This document shows positions 12,831 through 13,904 of a stretch of 13,904 bases of DNA, one piece after another; the stretch's first letter is position 1, and each line of letters opens with the position of its first letter. The notes under the pieces are model-generated. The model worked only from the letters and a program-made list of their open reading frames with translations. It did no database searches and was not told the DNA's origin. Source of the stretch: Oligoflexia bacterium (GTDB taxonomy: Bacteria; Bdellovibrionota; UBA1018); the NCBI GenBank assembly GCA_903858195.1, contig CAIOHW010000072.1:1-13904 (forward strand), in the 5' to 3' direction. Position numbers and translations under genes: made by a program.

Positions 12831-13904
12831 ATGGCGATCCTGGCAACTGCACACGAGCTCTCCCATGCGTTTGGAGCCAGACGCCTTTTTAGCGGGCTCA
12901 CGTTTTCCCTCGAAGAGGGGGAGCGGGTTGCGTTGATCGGCCCCAACGGAGCGGGCAAGTCCACCCTCATCAAGATGCTTGCGCGCGAGATCGAGCCCGA
13001 CTCGGGTACGCTTTCGTTTAGCCGTGGGCTTCGCGTGGGTCACCTGAGGCAGGTGCCGAGCTTTGCGGATGGGGCAAGCGTCCTTGAGACGCTGCTCGAG
13101 GGCTCTCCCGATCGTGATGCGGACCCCTCAGCGGCGCACTTGGCCGCATATGAGTGGATCTCGAGGCTCGAGCTCGATGCGTTTGGTCCGGAGCATCCAG
13201 TGGCCAGACTCTCGGGCGGCTGGAAGAAACGCGTGGCGCTCGGGCGCGAGCTGATCGGCAGGCCCGATCTCATGCTGCTCGATGAGCCCACCAACCACCT
13301 CGACATCGAGGGCATCGAATGGCTTGAGCGCTTTCTGTCGCGATCCTCGTTTGCCTGCCTCACGATCACGCATGATCGCGCCTTTCTTCAAAAGGTCGCC
13401 AACCGCATCCTCGAACTCGACCCGCGCCATACTGGGGGCATCCTTTCGGTGCGTGGCGACTATGCGACCTATCTCGATACCCGCGAGCGTCTCATGGATG
13501 CGCAGGAGAGGCGCGAGACCATCCTCAAAAATACAATGAGGCGCGAAGTCGAATGGCTCAGGCAGGGAGCCAAGGCCCGGACTACCAAGCAGCAGGCGAG
13601 GATCCAGCGCGCCGAGTCGCTCATCGATGAAGTGAAAGGGCTCGAGGTGCGCAACCAGGTCAAGACCGCTCGGCTTGAGTTCGAGTCGTCCGGACGCGCG
13701 CCCCGAAAACTCCTGGAAGCCAAGGGCCTCTCCAAGCAGTTCAAAGACGGAAGCCCACTTTTCTCTGGAATCGATCTCGTGCTCTCGCCTGGCTCGCGAG
13801 TGGGGATCCTGGGGCTCCTGGGCGCCGGCGAGATCCTGGTGCCCAACCGCATCCCCAAACACGGCCGGCCCGAGGTGCGGGGTCTGAGCAGTGCCGCCTC
13901 GATC
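12831..13904 (+). CDS. ABC-F family ATPase, Uup-like (3' end cut; second Walker A broken)
   Basis: ABC-F proteins are soluble twin-ATPase factors that act on ribosomes or nucleic acids; they are not transporters. The first ATPase domain is complete: Walker A GPNGAGKST (residues 37-45, Lys43), signature LSGGW (127-131), Walker B LMLLDEPTNHLD (147-158) and His-switch ITHDR. DIEGIEWLE after Walker B is typical of Uup. The linker is at about 225-300, with basic EVEWLRQGAKARTTKQQAR. The second domain begins at about 305, but its Walker A reads GLLGAGEIL where GxxGxGKST is expected, and the following ~25 residues do not resemble an ABC domain. The frame stays open to the last base. Either the gene is damaged or the final ~80 bases do not belong here. 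The start ATG has only a weak upstream site. Confidence 0.85.
   Translation, partial: MAILATAHELSHAFGARRLFSGLTFSLEEGERVALIGPNGAGKSTLIKMLAREIEPDSGTLSFSRGLRVGHLRQVPSFADGASVLETLLEGSPDRDADPSAAHLAAYEWISRLELDAFGPEHPVARLSGGWKKRVALGRELIGRPDLMLLDEPTNHLDIEGIEWLERFLSRSSFACLTITHDRAFLQKVANRILELDPRHTGGILSVRGDYATYLDTRERLMDAQERRETILKNTMRREVEWLRQGAKARTTKQQARIQRAESLIDEVKGLEVRNQVKTARLEFESSGRAPRKLLEAKGLSKQFKDGSPLFSGIDLVLSPGSRVGILGLLGAGEILVPNRIPKHGRPEVRGLSSAASI

Noticed and set aside
13128..13862. 244-codon open frame on the minus strand
   Set aside because: Antisense to the ABC-F gene, whose motifs are clear on the plus strand.
1..13904. CRISPR array, prophage or toxin-antitoxin genes
   Set aside because: No regularly spaced repeats, integrase, phage structural or toxin-like genes were seen on either strand.

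Overview
The window looks like chromosome of a motile, GC-rich, Gram-negative bacterium, proteobacterial in the broad sense. Exported proteins have ordinary signal peptides. The metG tail, the HxlR regulator with a C-terminal SCP2-like domain, the exported group 1 truncated hemoglobin and the CheA with extra CheW and receiver modules all recall Bdellovibrionota or deltaproteobacterial-type genomes. That placement is inference from style, not a match I could run. Both ends are cut inside genes (metG at the left, an ABC-F ATPase at the right).

Left part (1-2027): the 3' end of metG is followed by a short hairpin and an intact tRNA-Gln(CTG) with encoded CCA. Next comes a divergent pair: an HxlR-type regulator on the minus strand and an exported truncated hemoglobin on the plus strand. 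The gap between them carries a perfect inverted repeat. Base composition here is visibly less GC-rich than in the chemotaxis operon.

Scar region (2028-2937): this holds a 28-base piece matching the 3' end of a tRNA-Ser, a very strong 17-bp hairpin, and a 650-bp decayed IS3-family element. The element keeps both terminal inverted repeats but has lost most of its transposase. An unrecognised 171-aa gene follows and ends directly against cheY, which converges on it.

Chemotaxis operon (minus strand, transcribed from about 12079 down to 3454): an OmpR-type response regulator, then cheA, cheW, a soluble globin-PAS-PAS chemoreceptor, a small polytopic membrane protein with conserved histidines, cheB, cheR and cheY. 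From cheA to cheY the genes overlap or lie 1 to 4 bases apart, so translation is probably coupled. It reads as a self-contained gas or redox sensing pathway. The haem-globin receptor signals through CheW to CheA, CheY is the output, and CheR and CheB adapt the receptor. The membrane protein is the novel-looking member. CheA carries a second CheW-like domain and a C-terminal receiver domain that has lost its phospho-acceptor aspartate.

Right part (12187-13904): an exported 177-aa protein of unknown function on the minus strand, then divergently an Uup-like ABC-F ATPase. Its second Walker A motif is broken about 80 bases before the window ends, which suggests either a real decay or a chimeric sequence end.
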